DNA of 64,000 bases from Thalassia testudinum. Taxonomy: Eukaryota > Streptophyta > Magnoliopsida > Alismatales > Hydrocharitaceae. The notes beneath the pieces were generated by a model, which searched no databases, had not been told where the DNA came from, and saw only the letters and a program-made list of their open reading frames with translations. Positions within the stretch are counted from its first letter, which is position 1; each line of letters begins with the position of its first letter. Shown one piece after another: positions 10,140 through 22,700 of this stretch. The stretch is taken from assembly GCA_037157565.1 (NCBI GenBank), contig JAZHRO010000026.1, positions 30,742,501 through 30,806,500 of the forward strand, written 5' to 3'. The translations under genes were made by a program, and so were the position numbers.

Positions 10140-10929
10140 CCCAGGGAAGTTCTTTCGTTATATTTAACCGCCTGTCTCCGCCGTCAGTGCCGTCTTAGTC
10201 AGCGACTGAGGAATTCAGCGACCTGTGTACTTTGTCAACAAAACCTATCAAGACGCAGAAGCTAAGTACATGGTCATTGAAAAGTTGGGGCTAACTCTGG
10301 TCACCATAGCCCGAAAGCTACACCCATACTTCCAAGCCCATACGATAATGGTCTTGTCAAACTATCCCCTCTGACGAATGCTACATAAGCCTACAGGGTC
10401 TACACGACAAATCAAATGGGCTATGGAGTTGGCAAAATTTGATGTAAAATATTAGCAAAGAAAAGCAATCAAAGGATAAGTCATGACGAATTTCGTGGCT
10501 GAATTCACAGACTCCGATGCCTCCCTCGCACTTCCCTGGAGGCTATATGTTGACGACTCGTCTATGATAGCCGGGTCTGGAGCCGAGATAGCTCTAACCA
10601 CTCCAAACAGTGTTACTCATAAGTACACCATAAAATTGGACTTCCCTATGTCCAATAACCAGGCGGAGTATAAGGCCATAATGGTAGGCATCTAGGTTGC
10701 CAGATCCACAGGAGTCACCTCACTAGAAGTTTACACGAACTCCCAGCTAGTCGCCAACCAAATAAACGACGAATACCAGGCTCGGGATCCAAACATGATC
10801 TTGTACATTGACAAGGTCAGAGAGGAGCTGGCGGATTTTAAGACCGTTTCGATCAAGCGAGTGCCTCGAGCAAACAACCCCCTTACAGACACATTAGCCA
10901 GATTTGTTGCTGCCATCCCTCGGGGATAA
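10140..10929 (+). pseudogene. Two RNase H domains of Tat-1
   Basis: RNase H removes the RNA strand during reverse transcription. The first, native domain (10140-10460) reads QRPVYFVNKTYQDAEAKYMV and KLHPYFQAHTIMVLSN. The second, archaeal-type domain (10483-10929) has LYVDDSSMIAGSGAEIALTT, SNNQAEYKAIMVGI, NSQLVANQINDEYQARDP and NNPLTDTLARFVAAIP. A second RNase H after the first is a hallmark of the Tat lineage. Stops at 10206, 10372, 10453 and 10693 make both non-functional. Confidence 0.85.
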
Positions 10930-10934
10930 GAGGA

Positions 10935-12238
10935 AGACATCTGCCTTCAGACCCTAAGAGAGCCAACTGTCTTCACTCCCAAAACATCCGCGATAAAGCA
11001 GTTCACCTTTTGGATGACACCTATCATTATTTATCTGAACTCTAGCAAGCTACCCCTGAGGGAACCTCGACCTAGGGCCTTCCACCCCAAAGCCTCGAGG
11101 TACACCTTGATAGAAGGACAACTATACAAGTAAGGGTATTCCACCCCCTACTACGCTACCTAACTCAAGAAGAAGCAACCCAAGCCCTTCAAGAAGCCCA
11201 TGGAGGCATATGCGAGAATCACGAAGGGTACAAGGCACTCCTGGCCCGACTATTCCAGGCGGGCTACTTCTGGCCCCAAATGAAGTAATATTGCAAGGAC
11301 TTTGTGCGCAAGTGTGACAAGTACCAAAGGTTTGCTACCCTGCACCACTTGCTACCTGGAAAGTTAGTACATGTGATGTCGCCCATCCCCTTTGCAAAAT
11401 AGGGCATGAACTTCGTTGGCCCTTTCCCACCAGCCCCAGCTCAGAAGTAGTTTATTTTGGTGGCTGTCGATTTCTTTTACAAGTGGGTCGAAGCTAAGGC
11501 CATGGCCAACCCCACAATTGACAGAGTTATTTCTTTCATCCGCAAGAGCATTATAGCTCGATACGGGATATCCCACTACATTGTCACGGACAATGGAATC
11601 CAGTTCGCTTGCAAAAAATTTGAATTTTAGGCTAGCTGGGACATCCGTTTGTGCTTCACGTCAGTGGGTCATCTCCAGGCGAACGAGTAAGCCGAAGTAA
11701 CCAACCGCATCATCTTAGCGCTCAAACATCGGATGGATTCACTCAAAGGGAGATGGCCGGACGAGCTACCGGACGTTCTTTGGGACTACAGGACTTACTA
11801 GAGGACTTCCACAAGCCATACACCATTCAGCCTGGTATACAGCATGGAAGCATGGCTACCTATCAAAACAATCTTCCCCACTTATAGGACACAATTCTAT
11901 GACCCTACCACCAATGTTGATCAAGTTCGCCTATCCTTAGACCTCTTAGATAAGCTGAGGGACAGGGCACCATAGGTAGCGCTCATACATAAAGAAGCCA
12001 CCACCACCTCCTACAATAAGCACATTTATAAATGGATATTCTCCCAAGGAGACTTAGTCTTACGCAAGTGCAAGGTCTCCATGCCAAGCCAATCGGGTGG
12101 GAAGCTAGACCCACCATGGGAGGGGCCTTATAAGATTCGCAAAGATAGTCTAGGAGACTTCTACGAATTACAAACCCTACGTAGCAAAAACATCATACGC
12201 ACCTGGCATGCGAGCAACCTACCAATGTACCATGTATA
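10935..12238 (+). pseudogene. Integrase of Tat-1
   Basis: Integrase inserts the DNA copy into the host. The zinc-binding region near 11200-11330 reads HGGICENHEGYK and later KCDKYQRF, where one expected cysteine is lost. The core has FILVAVDFFYKWVEA, then IVTDNGIQFACKKFE, then AEVTNRIILALKHRMDS, so the DDE residues remain. The C-terminal module has LDPPWEGPYKIRKDSLGDF (GPY/F) and ends HASNLPMYHV* at 12238. No chromodomain follows. Several in-frame stops (for example near 11288, 11402 and 11448) and a frameshift inactivate it. Confidence 0.87.
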
Positions 12239-12357
12239 AATATTGACAAGCAATAAAGATAGAGATTTCCTTTCTTCATTTAAAAGGTAGTGTTGCCCAT
12301 TACATTTCATTTTATAAAAAAAAGAGAGAGAACATTCAGGCAACACTAGTGGAGGGC
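12239..12357. other. Tat-1 gap between pol and the convergent antisense gene
   Basis: Short non-coding stretch between the integrase stop and the stop codon of the antisense gene. Tat-2 has the same arrangement (about 36629-36792). Confidence 0.6.
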
Positions 12358-12529
12358 TCAAGCACTCTGCACCCATGTCCCAAACATGTCCTCCTTGGGC
12401 ACGGATGAAAGGCGAAGTGGACTGATCACCCCTGCAAGTGAATCGACGACCTCTGGTTGGCCTACCTCTTCTTCAGTAGCCAGTTGGTCTGCAACCGGTA
12501 ACATGGGCTTGTCATCGATAATTGATGGA

Positions 12530-14171
12530 TGATGTAAACACGTTTACACTACTTAAGATGTCTATTTATGCATGTTCTTAAGCATAGGATTGCATTGCAT
12601 GCTATAAATATTGCATAACATGCATCATCTTGCATTTAGAGTAGTTTGAATAAAATGGAAGTTAATTGTCTCCTTTTATATGCTAGGACAGGACAAACTT
12701 TTTATCGGGGCCTCAGATCGAAGATCCAACCGTACAGATGTGATCAGGGCGACGATTGGAGTTCAACGACTCCAAGATCGCCCTAATCAGACATCTATAG
12801 CATCAGATAGTGACCGGGGAACCCTAGAATATCAAGGGCCAAGATGGTGTAAATCCGCACTTCAAACGACAAATCCGACTGCACGGATGGATTCGGATCG
12901 ACGATCGCAGCTTAACGACACAAAAATCAAGTCAATCCGACATCCATGACACCATCTACATCATCCAGAAGATGGACGGCCAAGATGACGACACGTGGCG
13001 CCATCTCGATCGCCCAATCGCCCGCACACACCCGCTGAAGCCCATGCATCCGCCCTTCTCCGCCGTTGGATCAAGATCCAACGACTACGACGCGCCCGCG
13101 TTGAAGTCAGGCGCTCGACACAAACGCGCCCCCAACGCGTTGGTCGAGCACTCTAACGCGAAGCAAGAGTGCACGTTCGAGCCTCGCCATGCGAAATCTA
13201 GAGCGGGGGCGCGCCGTCAATTGACCGTCGGATCGTTATCGAACAATCGCGCGCGCCCGATAGCGCCCACGCGCTATTGCACGCGTGGCGAGGATGCGGC
13301 ATCGCACGTAGGCGGGCGCGCAACACAGGCAGGCGAAGGCACGATCTAAGCCGTCCAATCGCGAGGACGGCTGAACATGCGCAAGCATTGCGTGCGCGGG
13401 CAAGCGAGCAGGCACACGCGCCGCCCACTACGCCCACGTTCAGACCTTTAGCAACGGTTTTATCCATCACTAAAGGTCCTGAATTAATGTTTTTAAAGAT
13501 GTAATGACCAAATTGTCCCCACTCCTTGCAACTATAAAAGGAGACCCCCTCCACACGAAATTCTCATCCCTTCTCTTCTCTACCTCTCCAAAGCTCAAGA
13601 GAAGCTTGTCCCACACCCGGGATGCTCCTCGCGAGATAAAGTCAAAATTTTCATCCCCATTCGGAAGTGGATCCCACAACGATGACGTGCTGCCCCGTTC
13701 CCGTTCTTCTGCTTCGTCCTGCTCCGTCCTTCGTCCAGGCATTGTCCCGTCCAGCTCGTCCTCCAAGCGATCGTCGAGGAGGATAACTTCTCTCTCCCAT
13801 TCTTCTTTACAGCTTTCTAGTGTAGAATTTCCCTGCTTTCTAGTGTAGTTGATTTTCCACTTTCTAGTGTAATTCTTATTTAGTTTTATTGTATAAACAT
13901 TTTGAATTATTGAATGCATGTTCTCTCTCTCTCCTTTTTTAGTCTAATTGTAGTTATAGCTTCATTGTAATTACATCGCCTCGCTTTTCAAGAAAAAATT
14001 CTAAAAAAATATAATTGCGAATATAAATCAACGTAGCCTCCCTATGTTCGACCCTGAATTCCAATTTCGGTATAAATTTTATTTGTTGAACACGAGTTCT
14101 TTGCTTTCAAGCTACAACGACAAGGTTTTAGAAAACCAAACACATTAGCGTAGCAACTCGTACGTCCAACA
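12530..14171 (+). mobile_element. Solo LTR nested in the Athila-type solo LTR
   Basis: The 1.64-kb insertion starts TGATGTAAACACGTTTACAC and ends CGTACGTCCAACA. It is flanked by ATGGA (12525-12529) and ATGGG (14172-14176). It lies 7 bp inside the Athila LTR terminus, splitting the TGATGGG start. A CpG-rich stretch (about 12960-13450), a TATA box at 13533 and a downstream triplicated 'ctttctagtgta' motif (about 13810-13870) give it a promoter-like layout. The family is unidentified; the last motif is shared in part with the 5-kb LTR family. Confidence 0.8.
13533..13540 (+). promoter_or_regulatory. TATA box of the nested LTR
   Basis: TATAAAAG lies downstream of a CpG-rich U3-like region and about 50 bp upstream of a pyrimidine-rich stretch. 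This is the expected layout of an LTR promoter. Confidence 0.6.
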
Positions 14172-15103
14172 ATGGGATCACCATCACAGTCCCTAACTAG
14201 CTACTTTTAGTCAGGATTGAAAGATAAATGCTCCTACATAACCATCTGAGGGTTATAACTCCACATCATTCTGTTTTGAGAAGAAAATAGGAAACTATGG
14301 TTAATTCTGTAATTTAACAGTATATCATGAACATAGAATAACCACATGATTTACCAGGGGTTAGTCGAAGGTCAAATGAGCATTAGAGTCTAATAAGGGG
14401 TTCCATGCAGATAGTAACAAGGTTTCACGCATTCCGAGAATCACAACAGCATATAAAACCCTAATCTCAAACCTTAAATTAAAGTGGTTCCGATTAGGAT
14501 AAAAGTCATATAAACCTCCTAAAATTCATAGAAAATATTCTAAAGGGTTTGGCATCTTTTGTTTGATCATCTGAACTCATTTTGACCTTGAACAGAGTCG
14601 CAGACGGAATTCTGCTCTAATTTGGGTTTCTATGCAATTGCCTAGTTAAACTTGGTCAAACTGAAATCCGACTTCACCATTAGATTTCTTGGGTCCAAAT
14701 TAGGTTTGTACCAAAATTTGAGCCCAATTAGAGTCCATCTTGACCTATTTTATATTTTAGTCCATTTAAACTTTATTCCTCTCAATTAAGACCCTAACTT
14801 TTAAAATATTTACAATCAGGTCCCTAACTTTATCATCATTTTTACAAAAAGGTCCCTACCGCCATTGGTGTGAATGGAGCTCCTCCACTAAGATTCAAAC
14901 AAGGCTTTCTCGCTCGATTCTCAGCCAAATCCTCTCAAAATTGAAAGGGAGAATCCTTGAGAAATCCTCTATCAATTAAACCAGGTCTTGGACCTTTATT
15001 CACTCTAGAATCCTCATTGGAACACTCGCAATCTCAGGGATACTTTTCCCTAAGTTTGTGAATTCTCCAAGCCTCCTACTTTGCTTGGAACACCTTCTGA
15101 GGC

Positions 15104-15112
15104 CTTTAAATA
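15104..15112 (+). promoter_or_regulatory. Possible TATA box of the Athila-type solo LTR
   Basis: TTTAAATAC lies in the position corresponding to CTATAAAAGG on the - strand of the other Athila LTRs (43507-43516 and 56807-56816). It is degraded compared with them. Confidence 0.4.
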
Positions 15113-17622
15113 CGTTCCTCTTGAGAAACCAAGCTCCTTAGCGAAGTTTGGAGCCAGAAAACCCTTTCTTCCTCTTCTCCGGCAAGCTCCTCCTCTCCCA
15201 TCATCAAGTCGATCAACAGCCAAATTGATTAGCTCTCCTTCCTCAACTCTTCGTCGCGATCATGTCTGACCAAAGACCGATCGCCTCCACCTTTCTTTGC
15301 TCTGTCGTCCTCTCACCGTCATCTCTTCTCCGGCGTCGACCCATCATAGCCGGTTGCCTCCATCCAATCTCTCCCTCTCTAAGTCTCCCTTTATCTTCCT
15401 CTCTCCTTCCCGATCTCTTATATCACTTCGACCTTAGGATCACTCACACTACTGCCCTTGACTACCTCATCTTCACATTTGGCACGAGCTTCGGCGAGCT
15501 CACGTCGGTGCCACACACACCCAATCACCTCGCTACTACTACCAAAAGCTCCGCCCTGACTCCCTGATCAAAAGCCCCAACTCCATTGGGATCTTTGACT
15601 ACGCACACGACCCACCAGACACACCCACCTATGTCGACATCTTTCGTCATCGCTCAGTCACCTCTGACCTCAAATCACCTCCTTACCACCATCATCGTGT
15701 TCCTTAGAACACGGCGAACCTCCTGAGCATACTGATTGGGGCGTTTAGTCCATGTTTTGCATTTCAGGTACCTCACCGGACAACTGCCGTTGCCACCATC
15801 TTCTCCGGCTCAGTCTGCCTCTCTCCGACGCTCAATTGACCTGCTACGACCTACACTAGATGCAGACTGCACCCGGAAGCCCACCTGGGGCTTCAATTGA
15901 GTGAGACCTACAGTAGCAGCCCGATCAGTTGAAGACTTTCATCTGCTGCAGTCACGCGATTTCATGCAAAGAAGAGAGGCGTGGGATTAGTCCCACATCG
16001 TAGAGTGCAGAGCTCTCCGCAGCATACAAAAGGAAAAAGTGCCTACTATTTATCGCCTCAGCATGCACAGGAGGTGAGGTCCCCACTCATGCACACGAAT
16101 ACACATGCCCTCGCCCGCAGTCACGCTACGTGGGTCTGGGCTGATCTGTTTACCTAGGTCCGTTCTGGTTCTGAAGAGAGGATCTGAGAGGGAGGAGGGG
16201 AGTTTTAGCTGCCTTGGGATTCATGCCCCCTCTCCTTTCTCGTCACTTAGTGAAACTCTGAAGAGGCCCTTGAGCCTCTGTGGTGATTGCTGTGCCGTGC
16301 CTTAGAACCTCTGAGGCTCTTGTAAGAGACTTATGCTCTGTTGGTGCTGTGCATCTTTTGATAAGACGTTTGAAGCCTTTGGTTGACGTCTGACCCCCAC
16401 TGGTGCTTGATTTTGAGTTACTATGGAAACATTTACCTGCTTGACGTGGATTATTGATTAAAAATTATTGCTCATTTATTTGAAGATTTGTGAGCTTAAA
16501 CTTAAGGGTTAAATTGGTTATTCAAATCACCATTTTAACCTAATCTTTTTGCACTGGCACTCTGTTCTTTATTGAACTAATATTCTGAGCAATTCATTGA
16601 TTGCAATCGCATATATATTTCTTGCTAAATTGTTATTGGTGAATTGAATTGCATAATTGCTCCCTGCAAACGACCTCGGACTCACTTTTTATTCTGAGCT
16701 TTATAAATTTAAGTGTAGTGCACGATTTTGTCAACTATACTACGACGTATATCTTAAAGAACAACGATTTTGCACTAAATAATAAGACCGACCGCTTTCA
16801 GACGGTCGTATTTTGACATCAACTGGTCAATAGGCCAATCGCATAACTCTTCAACAGAGGTATGCTTCACCGCAGTAAGGGCCTGCACGGTAGCTAACAT
16901 TTGCTTCCCGATCTCCTTTGAGACTTCCGCGTTGCCATGATAGACAGATGAGAGGCGTAAAACGCCATCACCGTCTCCGCATCCAACTCTGGCTCCTCAG
17001 CCTCCTCCAGTTTTGCCACCAGCTAGCCCCTCTCCTCGAGCTATTGGGCCTTGCTAAGGTCGGCTCTCAAGTCCTCTACAGCCACCTCTACATTTTCCAG
17101 ACTTGCTGGCATAGAAGCAAGTTTATCAATTGAGGCACTCAGGCGAACACGCTCTTCCTCAAGAGCCCTCTCATACCCCTCCACAAACAAGGAGTGTTCA
17201 ACCCTAAGCACATGCACCTCCTTCAAAGAAAGGACGCTGGTGCAGCCAGCCAAGAGACGCTCAGACAAGCCCCCCAGAGCCCCCAGATGGGCACTGTGAG
17301 TTTTCATGAGGTTATCCTCCAGCTCCTTGCCAGCACGAAAGGCCCCCTTCAGGCCAAAGCAGGCCCTCTTCAGCTCCCTCTAGAGCTAGCCCACATCACA
17401 GGCTGCCTGCTGCTGCAAACGGAGCTTCCGCACGGCCTCCTCTGCCACCTTCTCTCGGGCGGCCATGGTCTCTGCCATTTGGCGAAGCAACTGCCGATGC
17501 TCCACCTTGGCCATGACAGCCCACTGGGCGGCCAAGTCCGCCACATCAGCTTGATTGGCTGAGCTAGAAAGGTCCAGAGGAGCGTCGACGTGTGAAATGA
17601 AGGACGACCCAAGCGTCTCCGC

Positions 17623-17705
17623 CTGTAAACCACAAGCGCTTCAGAATACAAAGAGCTCTGGCCAGGAAAAGGTCAATCAATGAAAGACAGGCCCCATGAG
17701 CTTAC
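17623..17705 (-). other. Predicted intron of the Tat-1 antisense gene
   Basis: On the - strand the donor is CTCGTG|GTAAGC and the acceptor TTTACAG|GCGGAG, giving 83 bp. The Tat-2 copy has an 80-bp intron at the matching place (35515-35594). The coiled-coil exon follows in both. Confidence 0.7.
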
Positions 17706-19056
17706 CACGAGCATGCAGTAGAAAAAAACATGGTTAAAATTCATGCCCCTAAGCCCAGAGGTGGCCTAAGATAGGGCATCATTCAAGTGCCTTAAAACTT
17801 GTCGCTCCAAGCCAACATCATCGCCTGATGCCCCTTGTTACACTGGAACCGTATACCCAAATGCATACCCACTAGGGGTGCCTTCAAGTACGAATCCAGC
17901 AATAGACATGACTGTTTGGCCGATTATCCCTGAGCCCCCTCCCCCCCCAGCCAAGGGGATCCACCAAAACTCATGCATCTGTAGAGCTTCGCCGGCAGTA
18001 GGGCTGGCCAAAAACACTGCCAGCAACAGCCGCCTCTTACGCAAATAGGGTGAACGCTCTTGGGGCAGTCGACGAAACTAGAAAGCCGGCAGTACCCCCT
18101 CATGAGTCATCTCCAGGGGCACCACCGAAGGAGAGTTACTCAGGGTAATTGCATCAAGCGACCCGAACAGCTCTAGGGAGGCGGAAGGCATACCTTCCCC
18201 CTCAGCCTCATCACGACTCCATATAGAGGACGTCGCTGACTCCTCCCACGAAAGCTCCACATGGCAACCCTTCTTGGTTCGCCTTAAGGGGACCTCCGAC
18301 TCCTCTGCGACGTCTTCAAGGGCCTCCTCCTTCCACTTCAGCCCCTTCTAGTAAGCAGGCTGACTCCCCTCCCCCTACTCCATTGGCCCCTCCTCACCGT
18401 GCCACGACCCACGGCAAGCCGAGCTACTGCCTCAACGCTTAGGCGCGACTGGTCAAGCAAACCGCTCGAAAGCTACAGCCAAAAGAGCCAAAAAATATCG
18501 GATTAATAAAAAACAGGCGGGTACAATATGTGATGCGAAAGCTATTTTTGCCCCTCACTTACATGGCATAGGCAACGAGTCCGCCACCCATGACAATGCC
18601 TCCTGGACATCCTTCTGCCTAAGCTTCGACTGAGCAATCGGACCAAACTTTATTAATTTTTCCACGTCCACCTGCACAACAAGTCAAGCTCCTCAGATCA
18701 GGGCAATTGGTCCCTCTCAGGATGACCTTGCCAAGTATAGGGAACTCCGAGGTCTTCGATGTTAGAAAGGAGAAAGAAATGGTGGTCTTGCCCCTTCAAA
18801 TTATCAGGGAGATCCACTATCCTGCCTGTTGTACAATGTGTAAGTGCCTGATGGAGGCTTGCCCTTCTTCACCTTTAGGGGCAATAGCCCAAAAAGCAAG
18901 CGGAACAAAACGAGACGAGGGACAATGCCAAAATGAAGGTAGAGGGTAGTCAAAGCGTTCAAAACCAGCCGTCAATTAAGGTTGAGCGGCGAAGGGGCGA
19001 TGTTGTAAAAAGAAAGGAAGACAAAAAAGCGTTCAAAGGTACTCGTAGGTCATGCT

Positions 19057-19757
19057 TGGTCGTTGACCATCGCGTTGCAATAAAAATGGTGTTTTAAGTA
19101 TCGTTATTGTAGTATATTCGTCATAATGCACATAGATGTGCAATTTTATTTAATTATAATTTTTACTGGTTAGTTTTCAGGTTATTCACTGGGAAGCAGT
19201 TATTAATATACGTCACTCTCTATGTCCAAAAATATTCTTTTATTCCAAAAAAATGCTAATTTTATTTACAAAACAAATCGATGAATTAATTAATGAATGA
19301 AATGGTCAATTATATACAAAAGAATTAATTAATTCTACCTACAATGCCTTAAACAAATTTACAACTAATCAGGCATTAAAAACTAGTTAATACTACACTA
19401 AGTTATATATAGCTACTCTAAGTAATACCTAAATATAAGTACAAAAATAACTACTAGTATATACTATGCTAAGTTAAATTAACATACTAATATCTTTAGT
19501 AACATATATTCTATATACAGTAACATATCATTTGTCGCTATAGCCTTAGTAAAATATTTATATAATGTAAGGCAAAAACTACTATCTATACTAACATATA
19601 AACATATCTACAATGACAGATGTACCTATCGCTAAAGCCTAAGGTTATTTATATACATAATAAGTTCAAACAAGGTCTTACTCTACTAATACATATACAT
19701 ATACATCTATACTATTTATATACATATACCTTATTTCCTTTATTTATATACATATGC

Positions 19758-19792
<35 letters not shown>

Positions 19793-22700
19793 TACAATAC
19801 ATATATAAACGCACACAACAGACACAAGCACAACACTTAGCCATATTTGCAACTCTACTCTTCCTTCTTCTCCTCTCTTTTAACTCTTCTTTTCTCTCTT
19901 CTTTTCTTTTCCTCTTTTAACTCTTTGTTCTCAACACTTAGTTTGTCTCTTCTCTCATTAAACACACATGCACTATTCACCAAACCAAAAATTCAATTTT
20001 AAATGAGCGGGCCGGCCCTTTTTCGTGAGATACACAGCACTTCAAAGAGGTGAGACCAGATCACTAGTAGTAGGTAGGCCCTAGTTCATGTAAGGTGTAT
20101 TTTCATGCATTTTCAGGCCCAACACCCACGTGTTCATGCGCCTACACCCACGCACACAGGCACACGCACAGGCGTGCACGCAAATCGAGGATCAATGCAT
20201 GCTCAAGAGTTTTGCGCCCAACACTGACGACCAAACAGTCGTTGGGCACAAAACAATTTATATTGCTGCAATGCACTTGCCACTTTTGATGTGGCACAAA
20301 CCCACGTGGCAAATTTAGCGCAAATCAGCACTACGCTGAGTTCGGATTTTGAAGATTTGGCCCTCGATTTGAGGGCCATAAATTAATATAAATTAAAAAT
20401 AAACTATATATTTACAAAGCTCTTATATAGGGCTACATAATGGTACAATTAATTTAGAATTATAACTTAGTTGATTATATATAAAAATTAGTTAAAGTTG
20501 GTGATTTATACACGTTAAATTAGGGGTTAATTTCTTAATTAAAGTATAAATTAGTTAATTAAACATGAAATTGACTTAATACAGAGTTAATTTACATAAT
20601 AAAGTATTTATTATACATTTTTAATGTATTTTAAAGACTTTATTTTAATTTATTTACATTTACATACACGTTTAAGTTAGTTATGCACATAAATAATTTA
20701 TAAATACTGTAGTATTATACACATATAGTATAAATAGGTTAAAAATGCTTAAGATAATCCTATACAAGTATACATTATAAATTACTTCTGTATTACCTTA
20801 AATTACTAAATTATTTTATTTTAAGTTAATAATTTACTTAATTAACTTAATAACTTAATTACCTACTGTAATTACTTAATTAAATTAATTTATAGATATG
20901 GTATAGTATATAATACTTAATTAAATATGCATGTACAGAATGAGATATAACTATATACATATACATAGGTTTGTATAATTACTTAAGTTAATATACATTT
21001 AGCTAATATAAATTAATATATAATAATAAAATAAAGTTATATATATATAATAAATCATTCTAAGTATTTAATTTAATATATAGAATATATATATAAGTTA
21101 TTTATACACATTATATACATATTGTACAATATATGAATATAACTTAGTTTAAATTATATTTATAAGTATATACACATTATACAAGATATTTTTGGAAATT
21201 TTTTTATTTTTATAGTTTTTATATGTATAGTAGAGATAGGGGATGATAGAGAAAGGATGAGATGAGAGAGAAGAAGTTTCGTTTTGGTGTTTTTGAATTA
21301 GGTTTTGTTATTAAGTTCAAAACTAAACTAGATTGTCGGCTGGTATGTTCTACCAGGCCGGGGGTTCATAATATTTTGAAACTTGACTCACACTTAGAAA
21401 AAACCTGATCTTACTCAAGACAGGCTTATTTTATTTTTTAAATGATATTTTTATCATTTTTATTTATTTATAAACTAACCCAAATGCGACCTAAAGAAGA
21501 TGTTTAACTTAAGAACCTAAGGTCTCTTTTAGAGTTCAGGCTATTAGAAGAGAGGTTTAAACACTCAGCAACTTGCAACATATCACACGAAACATGTTTG
21601 GATCAATTAAACACAATTTCCACTAACATTTTCATTAAATAACCATTTAGACAGATTACAAGACTATGCCGTTGACATTTGAATTAAAAAAAAACCTTCA
21701 TGCCATTTAAGATTAGAATTAAGCTCAAATATGTGTACATGAATGTTTAGACATGAAGTTCTAGCCATATAAAATAGTACCAACTCCTTAAAATCCTCAA
21801 TTCAACTCGAAATCCAATTCACACGCTTCTCTTCCAGGTCTGTTGTTGTGAAAACAACAGCTGCTATTGCTGTCATGCTGTAGTTGGTCTTTCAGCTGCT
21901 GTTGCAATTGGTATTTCAGCTGCTGATGCAGCTGTCGCCATTAAAATCAGACTTAATAGGTCCTGGTTGAGCAAAATTCATTCAGACCCAACATCAAAAA
22001 TTCCTTTCATCCAAAAATTACTTTCAAATCTCTTTCAAACTTGATGCAAGACCTTGAAATCCAAATTCCTTTTGTCCCCAACAATCAAGGAAGAGTCTGG
22101 AACTCAAGATAAATGAGATTAATGATCTTTTTATTCAAGAAACTCTAACTGATCTCAAACCTTCCACTATAGGTAGTGTATAGGTCTAAAATCAAATTAG
22201 AGGTCCAAATCATTGAAAACAATGCCCAGAGCTTCATTGAAGCATATCCAACCTAACTTAGTTCTTCACATATTAGATCAAAACCTTCGGATGCCAAAAA
22301 CACCTTATCGCCCAAGTAGACTCTTAACGTGAGCTCACCAAGATGAGTTGCCCATCTAGGATACTTGCACACCATTGATTAGTGTTCAGGTATCTTAGGC
22401 GATGCTTCAGATCTATTCAGGTCACAGTAGGAGCTTCTAAACCAAGCATCAAAACCTAGCTCCTACTACCTCAGACATTTCACAAAAAAAAAAAAAAACA
22501 GTGAATCACGTTGAAATTTGGACGTAAGCATATTCAACAATTAAAATCCAATCTAAATCACTTAAACCCATCTCAATCAACTCAATGAAGCATAATCGAA
22601 CTCAATTCAATCATTCAAATCAGATTGGCCTTGAATTCAGTCAAAAATTCTCAAATCAGCAAAACCAACGAATCTGACGTAAATGTTCAAATTGATTCAA

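Larger units (their letters stand above)
12523..16778 (+). mobile_element. Athila-type solo LTR, itself split by another solo LTR
   Basis: A perfect 5-bp target duplication ATAAT (12518-12522 and 16779-16783) bounds this insertion in the antisense gene. The first 7 bp (TGATGGA) plus 14172-16778 form an LTR of about 2.6 kb. It is collinear with the LTRs of the Athila element at 41882-57760: both start TGATGGG(A/N)...CACCATCA, pass through 'gctcctacat' and 'ttttgagaagaaaa', and end with 'tatactac' plus a similar tail. The last two bases are AA instead of CA. No internal region is present, so this is a solo LTR left by recombination between the two LTRs of a full element. Confidence 0.85.

Noticed and set aside
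13198..13919. Open frames of 114-149 codons on both strands as genes
   Set aside because: They overlap each other within a CpG-rich solo LTR and show no domain; GC-rich DNA gives long chance frames.
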